DNA of 11,587 nt from RGIG8597 sp045133795 (GTDB lineage: Bacteria > Spirochaetota > GWE2-31-10), in assembly GCA_045133795.1 (NCBI GenBank), contig JBGUUT010000103.1:1-11587 (forward strand), read 5' to 3'. How positions within the stretch are numbered: position 1 is the first letter of the stretch; every line of letters begins with the position of its first letter. The notes beneath the pieces are model-generated. The model was not told where the DNA came from. It was given only the letters and a program-made list of their open reading frames with translations, and ran no database searches. Below are positions 1 to 6,812 of the stretch, piece after piece. A program made the position numbers and the translations under genes.

Positions 1-15
1 CATTTGTTCCATTTA

Positions 16-69
16 GCTCTCTTGGTATTTCCTATCGGAAATACTCCGTTCGTACGTTTCACGTACTCA
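16..69. repeat. Double-hairpin repeat unit, copy A
   Basis: Two adjacent inverted repeats are visible. The first is GTATTTCC (25-32), loop TATC, GGAAATAC (37-44), a perfect 8-bp stem. The second is GTACG (52-56) paired with CGTAC (62-66), extendable to 6 bp with a 3-base loop. The linker TCCGTTC between the hairpins and the trailing CTCA are shared with copy B. Function unknown; a folded RNA, a protein-bound DNA site or a REP-like element are all possible. Confidence 0.8.
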
Positions 70-97
70 CCACAGCTGGAACACATCATTCGAGCTG

Positions 98-166
98 GCT
101 TAAACACATCGTTCCATTTAGCTTAAACACATCGTTCCATTTAGCTGGAACACATCGTTCCATTTA
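98..166. repeat. Three tandem copies of a 23-bp unit
   Basis: Units at 98-120, 121-143 and 144-166. The first two are identical. The third differs only at two positions near its start (GCTGGAAC instead of GCTTAAAC), which creates a small inverted repeat, GGAAC (147-151) and GTTCC (157-161). The units abut with no unique spacers, so this is not a CRISPR array. The end of the same unit (GTTCCATTTA) precedes both double-hairpin copies, at 6-15 and 157-166. Confidence 0.85.
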
Positions 167-220
167 GCTCTGCTTGGTATTTCCTATCGGAAATACTCCG
201 TTCGTGCGTTACCGCACTCA
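167..220. repeat. Double-hairpin repeat unit, copy B
   Basis: Second copy of the unit at 16-69. The first hairpin is identical (stems 177-184 and 189-196, loop TATC). The second hairpin is GTGCG (204-208), loop TTAC, CGCAC (213-217). Relative to copy A the third base pair changes from A-T to G-C on both arms at once, so the stem is kept although the sequence differs. The loop is one base shorter. Confidence 0.8.
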
Positions 221-249
221 TCGTTGCTTAAACATTTAGTTATAGACAT

Positions 250-279
250 AAAAAAAGAGGCTGTCAAAGCGACAGCCTC
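250..279 (-). terminator. Rho-independent terminator after hydA
   Basis: A 9-bp perfect stem (257-265 with 271-279, loop AAAGC) is followed on the minus strand by a run of T residues (250-256). It starts 14 bases past the hydA stop codon and closes the hydCBA transcript. Confidence 0.93.
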
Positions 280-293
280 CGTATTAACTAAAA

Positions 294-2030
294 TTATTTA
301 GCTTTATAATGAGTATGAAGTAATTCATGAGATTTGTGTCCCAAAGGTTCACCCAAGAATTCTTTGTACAAAGTCTTGATTGATTCATTTTCATGAGACT
401 TTCTCACAGCTTTTCCTGCATCTTCTGCATAGATAGCTTCCATTCTCTTTGTGATAATTTCAGAATTACCGTGGTGATATGGTTGACCTCCACCGTTGAT
501 ACATCCACCAGGACAAGCCATAACTTCTACAGCATGGTAGTTAGCTTCGCCGTTCTTGATTTTCTCAAGAATTTTTCTAGCGTTACCTAATCCTGATACA
601 ACAGCTACATTAAGAGCTAAATCACCAACTTTTACAGTTGCTTCTTTTGTTCCTTCCAAACCACGAACTTCTTTGAAATCAACACAGTCAAGAGTTTTGC
701 CTGTAATTTTTTCATAAGCAGTACGCAAAGCTGCTTCTAAAACACCACCTGATGATGCAAAAATATCTGCAGCACCTGTAGATTCGCCCATAGGATCTTC
801 AAAAGATTCTTCCGGCATATCGTTAAGGTCGATACCTGCACTCTTAAGCATTTTTGCAAGCTCTCTTGTAGAAAGAGAATAATCAACATCAGCAATATTA
901 TTAACTGCAAGCTCATCTCTTGAACATTCATATTTCTTAGCAAGACAAGGCATGATAGAAACTACTACCATATCTTTAGCATCTTTACCGATTTTCTGTG
1001 CATAGTAAGATTTTGCAATAGCACCAAACATTTGCTGAGGTGATTTACAAGATGAAGGAAGATTTAACATATCAGGGAACTGACTTTCGATAAAGTTAAT
1101 CCATCCCGGACAGCATGATGTTAAAATAGGAAGATTTTCTCCTTTTGTAACACGTTCAATCAATTCAGCTGATTCTTCCATAATAGTTAAATCTGCACTG
1201 AAATCTGTATCAAATACAGCATCAAAACCAAGTTTTTTCAATGCTGCAGCAAGTTTTTTAGTAACAGAAGTTCCGGCAGGCATACCGAATTCTTCACCGA
1301 TTGCAACACGAATTGCAGGTGCAACTTGTACAACTACAGTTTTGTTTTCATCGTTGATTTCATTCCATACGTCATCAACATATGATTTTTCTGTAAGAGC
1401 ACCTGTAGGACAAACAGCCACACACTGTCCACAGAATGTACATTGTGTATTAGAAAGATTTCTCATTTCAGCAGGACTTACAACAGCAGGGAATCCTCTT
1501 CCGAATCCTGTCAATACACCTACAGTTTGTACTTTGTTACAAACTGTTTCACAACGACGACACATTACACATTTAGCCGGGTCACGAATAATTGAAGGAC
1601 TTGATGTATCTACATCATAATTTGATTGTTCAAATCCTTTATAAGTATTTACATTAATTCCGTATTCGTTAGCCAAAGACTGTAAGTCACAAGCTGTAGA
1701 TTTGTCACAAGTCAAACAATCAAAAGGATGATCTGAAAGTAACAATTCTAAAACTTTTTTTCTTGCACTTAAAACTCTTTTTGAGTTTGTTTTAATTACC
1801 ATTCCTTCCATTACAGGAGTAGCACATGCAGGAGCTAGATTTCTTCTGCCTTCTACCTCCACTACACAAACACGACAAGATGCATTTGTGTGTTCAACAT
1901 TTACCGCATGTAAATTCATATGGCATAATGTCGGAACTTTTATATTTAGTTTTTTAGCAGCTGCAAGAATAGTCGAACCAGCCTCAACTGCTACTTTTTC
2001 ACCGTTTATAGTAAGATTTACTAACGCCAT
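294..2030 (-). CDS. hydA: [FeFe] hydrogenase catalytic subunit HydA (NAD-linked, bifurcating type)
   Basis: Catalytic subunit of a cytoplasmic trimeric hydrogenase that makes H2 from NADH plus reduced ferredoxin; 578 aa. An N-terminal plant-type [2Fe-2S] domain has C36, C52, C55 and C69. The His-Cys cluster motif follows (H101, C105, C108, C114), then two [4Fe-4S] ferredoxin sites (C154/157/160/164 and C197/200/203/207). The H-cluster domain carries all three signatures: TSCCPGW at 304-310, PCLAKK at 361-366 and MACPGGC at 504-510, followed by GGGQP. The small-subunit domain forms the C-terminus. This layout and length resemble the monomeric clostridial enzyme; the extra C-terminal [2Fe-2S] domain of the longer Thermotoga HydA is absent. 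The start has AAGGAGG 8 bases upstream and lies 13 bases after the hydB stop. Bifurcation is inferred from the HydB/HydC partners. No maturation genes (hydEFG) are in the window. Confidence 0.95.
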   Translation of the reverse strand: MALVNLTINGEKVAVEAGSTILAAAKKLNIKVPTLCHMNLHAVNVEHTNASCRVCVVEVEGRRNLAPACATPVMEGMVIKTNSKRVLSARKKVLELLLSDHPFDCLTCDKSTACDLQSLANEYGINVNTYKGFEQSNYDVDTSSPSIIRDPAKCVMCRRCETVCNKVQTVGVLTGFGRGFPAVVSPAEMRNLSNTQCTFCGQCVAVCPTGALTEKSYVDDVWNEINDENKTVVVQVAPAIRVAIGEEFGMPAGTSVTKKLAAALKKLGFDAVFDTDFSADLTIMEESAELIERVTKGENLPILTSCCPGWINFIESQFPDMLNLPSSCKSPQQMFGAIAKSYYAQKIGKDAKDMVVVSIMPCLAKKYECSRDELAVNNIADVDYSLSTRELAKMLKSAGIDLNDMPEESFEDPMGESTGAADIFASSGGVLEAALRTAYEKITGKTLDCVDFKEVRGLEGTKEATVKVGDLALNVAVVSGLGNARKILEKIKNGEANYHAVEVMACPGGCINGGGQPYHHGNSEIITKRMEAIYAEDAGKAVRKSHENESIKTLYKEFLGEPLGHKSHELLHTHYKAK

Positions 2031-2043
2031 GTTTTACACCTCC

Positions 2044-3924
2044 TTAATTTTTTACAATCGCATTGAACTTACATTTTTCAATACATGCACCACATTTGAT
2101 ACATTTTTTAGTATCAATAACATGCAATTCTTTTACTGCTCCGGTAATTGCACCTACAGGACAAACTCTTGCACAAGCAGTACATCCTTTACACTTATCT
2201 GCTACAATTTCATAAGTTACAAGTTTCTGACATACGCCTGCAGGACATTTTTTATCCTTAACGTGAGCAATATATTCATCTTCAAAATATTTCAATGTAC
2301 TTAAAACAGGATTTGGTGCTGTTTGTCCCAATCCACAAAGAGATGTATCTCTGATTGTTTCAGAAAGAGTTTTCAATTCAGCTAAATCTTCTTCTGTTCC
2401 GTTACCGTTAGTAATTTTTTCCAAAATTTCTAACAATCGTTTGTTTCCTACACGACATGGAGTACATCTTCCGCATGATTCATCTACAGTAAATTCAAGA
2501 TAGAATTTTGCGATGTTTACCATACAGTCTTTTTCACTTAATACAATCATACCACCGGATCCCATCATAGAACCGATTTCAAGTAATGATTCATAAGTGA
2601 TAGGAGTATCAAGATTTTCTTTTGTGATACATCCACCTGAAGGTCCACCAGTCTGAACTGCTTTAAATTCAAGTCCGCCGGTAATTCCTCCACCGATTTC
2701 GTAAATGATTTCACGTAAAGTTGTACCCATAGGAACTTCTACAAGACCTACGTTATTAATCTGACCGGAAAGAGCAAATACTTTTGTTCCTTTTGATTTT
2801 CCTTCACCGATAGCAGCAAATGCAGCAGCACCGTTTAAGAAAATCCATGGAATATTAGCATAAGTTTCTACGTTATTAACAACACTTGGTTTTTCCCACA
2901 AACCGCTTACAGCTGGGAAAGGAGGTTTTGTTGTAGGTTCTCCACGGCATCCTTCGATAGAGTGAATCAATGCTGTTTCCTCTCCACAAACAAATGCACC
3001 GGCACCGTATTTTAATTCCAGGTCAAAGTTAAATCCTGTACCTAAAATGTTTTCACCTAATAAACCTAATTCTTTAGCTTGTTTAATCGCAATTTCAAGA
3101 CGTTCGATTGCCAAAGGATATTCAGCACGAATATACACAAAACCTTTGCTTGCACCGATTGCATACGCACCGATTGCCATTGCTTCGATGATAGAGTTAG
3201 GGTCACCTTCCATAATAGAACGGTCCATGAATGCACCCGGGTCACCTTCATCGGCATTACAAAGAATGAATTTTTCAGGATTTTTTTCTTTTGCTGCAAA
3301 TCCCCATTTCAAACCTGTAGGGAATCCGGCACCACCGCGACCGCGTAGACCTGAATCTGTTAATTCTTTGATTGCTTCTTCAGGAGTCATACTGGTAAGT
3401 ACTTTTCCTAAAGCTTGGTAACCTTTGTTTGCGATGTATTCGACAATATCTTCAGGGTCGATAATACCACAGTTACGCAATGCAATACGCATTTGTTTTT
3501 TGTAGAAAGACATATCATGTTGAGTTTGAACTTTCTTTTTTACTGATGGTTCTTCAAATAATAATCTGTCGATTATATTTCCTTTTGTTAAATGTTCTTC
3601 GACGATTTCTTCAGCATCTTCAACTTTTACTTCTACATAGAAAACATCATCCGGAAATACTTTTACGATAGGACCTTTTGCACAGAAACCGAAACAACCA
3701 GTTTGAGCAACAGTTACCTTATCTTCTAATCCTTTTTCTTTTACTAACTGCTGTAATTTTTCCAACAGAACTTTACTTTCAGAAGCGTGACATCCTGTAC
3801 CACCGCAAACCATTACTTGACGTTTTTGGTCTTTGTTTTCAGTGTTTAGACGATTATCTAAAAGATGTTCATTCTCTTTGTATAGAGATAATAATTCATC
3901 AAATGAAGCTATTTTTTTTGCCAT
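2044..3924 (-). CDS. hydB: Hydrogenase diaphorase subunit HydB (NuoF-like, FMN/NADH site)
   Basis: NAD(H)-reacting flavoprotein subunit of the trimeric hydrogenase, homologous to complex I NuoF; 626 aa. Domains in order: a thioredoxin-fold [2Fe-2S] domain (C40, C45, C77, C81); the NuoF core with the glycine-rich GRGGAGFPTG at 195-204, the flavin/NADH-site stretch CNADEGDPGAF at 222-232 and GAGAFVCGEET at 308-318; the N3-type [4Fe-4S] site (C484, C487, C490, C530); and a C-terminal tail with two ferredoxin-type [4Fe-4S] sites (C578/581/584/588 and C608/611/614/618). A conserved-looking C560/C565 pair sits in the linker before the tail. This full complement is the HydB form seen in bifurcating enzymes. 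The ATG has AAGGGGG about 10 bases upstream, overlapping the last codons of hydC, so translation is probably coupled. Confidence 0.95.
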   Translation of the reverse strand: MAKKIASFDELLSLYKENEHLLDNRLNTENKDQKRQVMVCGGTGCHASESKVLLEKLQQLVKEKGLEDKVTVAQTGCFGFCAKGPIVKVFPDDVFYVEVKVEDAEEIVEEHLTKGNIIDRLLFEEPSVKKKVQTQHDMSFYKKQMRIALRNCGIIDPEDIVEYIANKGYQALGKVLTSMTPEEAIKELTDSGLRGRGGAGFPTGLKWGFAAKEKNPEKFILCNADEGDPGAFMDRSIMEGDPNSIIEAMAIGAYAIGASKGFVYIRAEYPLAIERLEIAIKQAKELGLLGENILGTGFNFDLELKYGAGAFVCGEETALIHSIEGCRGEPTTKPPFPAVSGLWEKPSVVNNVETYANIPWIFLNGAAAFAAIGEGKSKGTKVFALSGQINNVGLVEVPMGTTLREIIYEIGGGITGGLEFKAVQTGGPSGGCITKENLDTPITYESLLEIGSMMGSGGMIVLSEKDCMVNIAKFYLEFTVDESCGRCTPCRVGNKRLLEILEKITNGNGTEEDLAELKTLSETIRDTSLCGLGQTAPNPVLSTLKYFEDEYIAHVKDKKCPAGVCQKLVTYEIVADKCKGCTACARVCPVGAITGAVKELHVIDTKKCIKCGACIEKCKFNAIVKN

Positions 3925-3929
3925 AAAAC

Positions 3930-4445
3930 TTATTCCCCCTTAGCGTATTCATCTACAATGCTTTGAACTTGCTGTGGAGTTACGCGACCGTAAACTTTTC
4001 CGTTTACCTGAACAACAGGAGCCAAACCACATGCACCGACACAACGTAATGCATCAATTGAAAATTTCATATCAGCTGAAACTTCACCCGGTTTAATTTT
4101 CAAAATACGTTCAAATTCATCAAGAACTTTCTGAGCACCTTTTACATAACATGCAGTACCCATACATACACTGATTTGATATTTACCTTTAGGAAGTGTA
4201 GTAAAATAGTTATAGAAACTAATTACCCCTGATACTTCTGAATGATTAATAGAAAGTTTTTCTGCAATATACACTTGCAATTCTTCCGGAAGATAACCAA
4301 AAATATGCTGTGCTCTATGAAGCACCTGGATTAAAAAACCTTTTCTTCTCGGATCATCCTTTTTAATTGAAAGACTGTCGATAAAGTTGTCCAGTTCCTT
4401 ATATAAATTAGCCGGCAACGTTCCTTTTTTACAACATTGTTCCAA
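3930..4445 (-). CDS. hydC: Hydrogenase subunit HydC (NuoE-like, [2Fe-2S])
   Basis: Small electron-transfer subunit homologous to complex I NuoE (24 kDa); 171 aa, close to family size. A helical N-terminal domain (about 10-85) is followed by a thioredoxin-fold domain with the [2Fe-2S] ligands C94, C99, C135 and C139 (CMGTAC and CVGAC motifs). It is the first gene of hydC-hydB-hydA; 5 bases separate its stop from the hydB start. The start is TTG rather than ATG: GGAGG lies 6 bases before it and no in-frame ATG is available nearby (the ATG 7 bases further on is out of frame and hits a stop at once). The TTG may set a lower translation rate for the first gene. Confidence 0.93.
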   Translation of the reverse strand: MEQCCKKGTLPANLYKELDNFIDSLSIKKDDPRRKGFLIQVLHRAQHIFGYLPEELQVYIAEKLSINHSEVSGVISFYNYFTTLPKGKYQISVCMGTACYVKGAQKVLDEFERILKIKPGEVSADMKFSIDALRCVGACGLAPVVQVNGKVYGRVTPQQVQSIVDEYAKGE

Positions 4446-4477
4446 AACAAACCTCCTTCTTTTTGGAATTGAAAATC

Positions 4478-4506
4478 ATATTACATTAATTCTACTTTTA
4501 TTTCAA
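4478..4506 (-). promoter_or_regulatory. Sigma-70-type promoter for hydCBA
   Basis: On the minus strand: -35 TTGAAA (4506-4501), a 17-base spacer, and -10 TAATAT (4483-4478). Predicted transcription start near 4471, giving a ~25-base leader that contains the hydC ribosome-binding site. Spacing is ideal; -35 matches 5/6 and -10 matches 4/6 of the consensus. Confidence 0.65.
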
Positions 4507-4520
4507 TGTTAAAGCATCTT

Positions 4521-4538
4521 TTGTGAAAAAATTCATTT
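4521..4538. promoter_or_regulatory. Candidate Rex-type redox operator upstream of hydCBA
   Basis: The 18 bases read TTGTGAA-AAAA-TTCATTT. The known Rex operator form is TTGTGAA-N4-TTCACAA; the left half is perfect and the right half matches 4 of 7, so 11 of 14 specified bases agree. It lies 14 bases upstream of the hyd -35 box (about -50 to -67). Rex senses NADH/NAD+ and controls fermentative genes in other anaerobes, which suits an NADH-oxidising hydrogenase. The surroundings are very A/T-rich, so chance is a real alternative. Confidence 0.35.
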
Positions 4539-4619
4539 TTTTTCAAATAAAGATTTACATAATTAATTCTGATTCACGATATATATAAGCTTTTTCAGAT
4601 ATTAAAGACTTGAATTTTA

Positions 4620-4648
4620 TTCAAAAAAAAGTTTACATGCGATAAAAT
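4620..4648 (+). promoter_or_regulatory. Possible promoter for ruvX
   Basis: TTCAAA (4620-4625), 17-base spacer, TAAAAT (4643-4648), which predicts a start near 4655 and a ~20-base leader. The -35 matches only 4/6. The region 4446-4674 separates divergent genes, so some rightward promoter is expected here, but the A/T richness makes this choice uncertain. Confidence 0.4.
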
Positions 4649-4674
4649 CTATTAAAAATAAAAGGATTTTCAGT

Positions 4675-5148
4675 ATGGGTAGAATTTTGTGTATTGATTA
4701 CGGAGATGCCAGAATAGGAATTGCAGCAACCGATGAATTGCAAATTGCAGTTTCTCCTATTACAACGGTTGCAAATAATAATACTTATATGGAAGAAATC
4801 CTTGAAATATGCAAAGACAAAGAGCCGGAAATGTTGGTTATCGGAATGCCTTACGGACAAAACGGTGAAATCGGTCCTGCCGCAAAAAAAATTATTGATT
4901 TTTCAAAAAAATTAATTTCTGCATTGAAAAAAAATCAAATTACCACACAATGTTATTGGCACGATGAAAGATACACAACCAGAGAAGCATATGAAACTAT
5001 GCGAAATATCGGCGTGAGAAAAAAACGTAAAATGGCTGTAGTCGATCAAATCGCAGCTTGCAACATATTGAGAGCTTTTATGGAAACAAGTGAACGACAT
5101 CGTGAAAAAATAACTCCTGAAAGGTTGGCTGAATATGATAAAAATTGA
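4675..5148 (+). CDS. ruvX: YqgF/RuvX family nuclease (putative pre-16S rRNA nuclease / Holliday junction resolvase)
   Basis: Small RNase H-fold nuclease; the family is implicated in 16S rRNA 5'-end maturation and was earlier annotated as a Holliday junction resolvase. The 157 aa length is slightly above the usual ~140. The N-terminal strand motif ILCIDYGDARIG (4-15) carries the catalytic D8, LVIGMPYG (54-61) is the conserved second core strand and turn, HDER (96-99) supplies E98, and VDQIAA (123-128) supplies the third acid D124. All expected acidic residues are present, so it should be active. AAAGGA lies 9 bases before the ATG. Its last 14 bases overlap the next gene, implying co-transcription and probable translational coupling. 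Confidence 0.92.
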   Translation: MGRILCIDYGDARIGIAATDELQIAVSPITTVANNNTYMEEILEICKDKEPEMLVIGMPYGQNGEIGPAAKKIIDFSKKLISALKKNQITTQCYWHDERYTTREAYETMRNIGVRKKRKMAVVDQIAACNILRAFMETSERHREKITPERLAEYDKN

Positions 5149-6328
5149 ATTTCTTGAAGCTGAAGAGTTACTGCTTGATTCTTTTAAACTCGGGAAAAAA
5201 CTTTATGACAACGGATTTATTCCTACTCATGCAATAAGTTTATGGCGTGGCGGTACGCCTGTAGGTCTGGGAGTTGATAATTTTTTCAGACTTAAAGGAC
5301 ATTTTATAACTCATACTACCGTTGCAACCGCAAGCTACAGCGGTATAAATTCTCAAGATGAAATAATCATAAAAGGATTGGAACATTTAATTCAACGAAT
5401 TTCCAGAGAAGATAAATTATTAATCATCGATGATATTTACGATTCCGGCGAAACAATTAATGTTCTTATCAACACTATAAAAAAAATGGCACGTGCAAAT
5501 ACTCCGGAAACCATCGTTGTTGCCTGTGTCTACAATAAAATTCGAGAACGAAAAGTTTCTTTGCCTATCACTTCTGTTTGTGATAAAGAAAATCATTGGA
5601 TTAGTTTTCCGCATGAAATTTCAGACTTATGCTTTCCTGATGACCCGGAAGAAAATAAGTTAAAGGAAAAATCTCAAACATTATTTGACATTCTTCACCA
5701 AGAAACACTTTTTCCTGTTTCTGAAATCCCTTTATCTGAAACTTCGCCTTTTATTACACCGAAAACTTTACTCGAAGATTCCTTAAAATTGGGAACAAAT
5801 ATTTATCACGACGGTTTTATTCCAGATTTTATAATTGCAATTTGGAAAAACGGGATTTGTACTGCTATTCCGATTCATGAATATTATAAATACAGACTTA
5901 AAACTTCAGGTAATAAACACAAAGTTCCCGATCATATTGCGATAAATACGGACATTTCTCCGGCATCTTTTAAATCTAACGTTATCGGAATTTCATATCT
6001 TGAAGAAAACATTAATGCAGATGATAAGATTTTAATAATTGATACGGTTTTTCATACGGGAAGATTGGTTAATCAAACAATTGAAAAGCTTAAAGAAACA
6101 TTACGACGTAACATTACCGTTGAAAATATACGAGTTGCAGCGTTGTATTATTATCCGAAATCCGACATTACGCAAACAGAGCAACCTTATTATAATAAGC
6201 CGCATTATTACCTGCATAAAATAAATCAAAGTGTAATATTGCCGTATGAAATACATAAAATATATCAACCTAAAAAATGGCTGAATGAAAATTGGAAAGA
6301 ACTTTCCGATGTGATTTTTGAAGAATAA
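5135..6328 (+). CDS. Tandem phosphoribosyltransferase-fold protein; second domain degenerate
   Basis: 397 aa made of two copies of a phosphoribosyltransferase-like domain, about 11-170 and 211-380. The copies align: LLLDSFKLG...YDNGFIP (12-30) with LLEDSLKLG...YHDGFIP (212-230). In domain 1 the pyrophosphate loop is WRGG (37-40) and the PRPP loop is LLIIDDIYDSGET (95-107), with both acids D99/D100; WISFPHE (155-161) resembles the base-site end of xanthine/guanine/hypoxanthine transferases. In domain 2 these become WKNG (237-240) and ILIIDTVFHTGR (299-310), losing the RGG and the second acid, and ILPYE (368-372) replaces FPHE. Domain 1 is plausibly catalytic and domain 2 structural or ligand-sensing. 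No signal peptide or membrane segment is visible. The ATG lies inside the end of ruvX with GAAAGG 10 bases upstream. The substrate cannot be stated. Confidence 0.8.
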   Translation: MIKIEFLEAEELLLDSFKLGKKLYDNGFIPTHAISLWRGGTPVGLGVDNFFRLKGHFITHTTVATASYSGINSQDEIIIKGLEHLIQRISREDKLLIIDDIYDSGETINVLINTIKKMARANTPETIVVACVYNKIRERKVSLPITSVCDKENHWISFPHEISDLCFPDDPEENKLKEKSQTLFDILHQETLFPVSEIPLSETSPFITPKTLLEDSLKLGTNIYHDGFIPDFIIAIWKNGICTAIPIHEYYKYRLKTSGNKHKVPDHIAINTDISPASFKSNVIGISYLEENINADDKILIIDTVFHTGRLVNQTIEKLKETLRRNITVENIRVAALYYYPKSDITQTEQPYYNKPHYYLHKINQSVILPYEIHKIYQPKKWLNENWKELSDVIFEE

Positions 6329-6372
6329 ATAAATATGGGGCTGTCACAACTTGTACAGCCCCATATTTATTT
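6327..6372. terminator. Bidirectional terminator between convergent operons
   Basis: An 18-bp perfect stem (6327-6344 with 6355-6372; core GGGGCTGT/ACAGCCCC) with a 10-base loop. A/T flanks give a T-rich exit on both strands. It begins inside the stop codon of the rightward gene (6326-6328) and ends one base before the flgJ stop codon (6373-6375), so it serves both transcripts with no spare sequence. Confidence 0.92.
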
Positions 6373-6801
6373 TTAGCTTTTGTAATAACCCGAAAGCTGA
6401 CGGAATAATGTTTCACTGATTTTTGAATTGGAATTTTTTGCCATATTGGTAGCATATTCATCATAAAGAAAATCAGTGAAAATCTCTTCTGTCTGTCCGC
6501 CGTCAAGCAATTTTGTTTTATTTATAGTTTTCTTCATTGCGTTTAGCATTTGTTTCCACAACAAACTTTCCATTTCAACACAACTGTCATAAAGCTTAGC
6601 TTCTTCTTTTGTCAATTTAGCTTTGTCGACTTTTCCGGATGATTCTCCGGCTTTTATCAAAAGGTCTTCAAATTTTCTACTTCCTTTTTGAAGTGCTTCT
6701 GCTTTTGCATCAAGTTCTTTGGACTTCATCCCTATTTCTCGAGAACGAAAGTCACTGTTGTAAATTGATGTAAGTCCGAGTGATGTTAATTGATTTGCCA
6801 T
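6373..6801 (-). CDS. flgJ: FlgJ-like rod-binding protein, single domain
   Basis: 142 aa. The second half (about 68-130) matches the FlgJ N-terminal rod-binding domain: CVEMESLLWKQMLNAMKKT (74-92), then LLDGGQTEEIFTDFLYDEYA (98-117). In enterobacteria FlgJ has this rod-capping domain plus a C-terminal peptidoglycan hydrolase; here the protein ends right after the rod-binding domain. That fits the single-domain form found in several phyla including spirochaetes, and means the wall-cutting activity must come from another gene. The N-terminal ~65 residues are lysine-rich and probably helical. Last gene of the flgG-flgA-flgI-flgJ run: ATG 11 bases after the flgI stop, with AAGGGGAG just upstream overlapping that stop. 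Confidence 0.85.
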   Translation of the reverse strand: MANQLTSLGLTSIYNSDFRSREIGMKSKELDAKAEALQKGSRKFEDLLIKAGESSGKVDKAKLTKEEAKLYDSCVEMESLLWKQMLNAMKKTINKTKLLDGGQTEEIFTDFLYDEYATNMAKNSNSKISETLFRQLSGYYKS

Positions 6802-6812
6802 GTTCGCTCCCC

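Larger units (their letters stand above)
1..240. repeat. Non-coding repeat region with two hairpin units and a 23-bp tandem array
   Basis: No supportable gene lies between the left edge and the hydA terminator. The stretch is built from two element types. A ~52-bp unit occurs at about 6-69 and again at about 157-220 (offset 151-152 bp). Between them a 23-bp unit is repeated in tandem, and decayed fragments of it appear at 1-15, 74-93 and 226-240. The repeat copies fall in different reading frames and the 23-bp period is not a multiple of three, so protein coding is unlikely. The region runs off the left edge, so its full extent is unknown. Confidence 0.85.

Noticed and set aside
98..166. Short tandem repeats as a CRISPR array
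   Set aside because: The 23-bp units abut each other with no unique spacers, and no cas gene is present.
1..228. Open frames across the repeat region (1-126 in frame 1, and another frame through copy B)
   Set aside because: The two repeat copies are open in different frames, no start or ribosome-binding site is visible, and a 23-bp period shifts the frame each unit. Conserved pairing fits the data better than coding.
1888..2304. Plus-strand open frame spanning the hydA/hydB junction
   Set aside because: It is antisense to two well-supported genes, has no ribosome-binding site and gives a low-complexity Phe/Thr-rich product.
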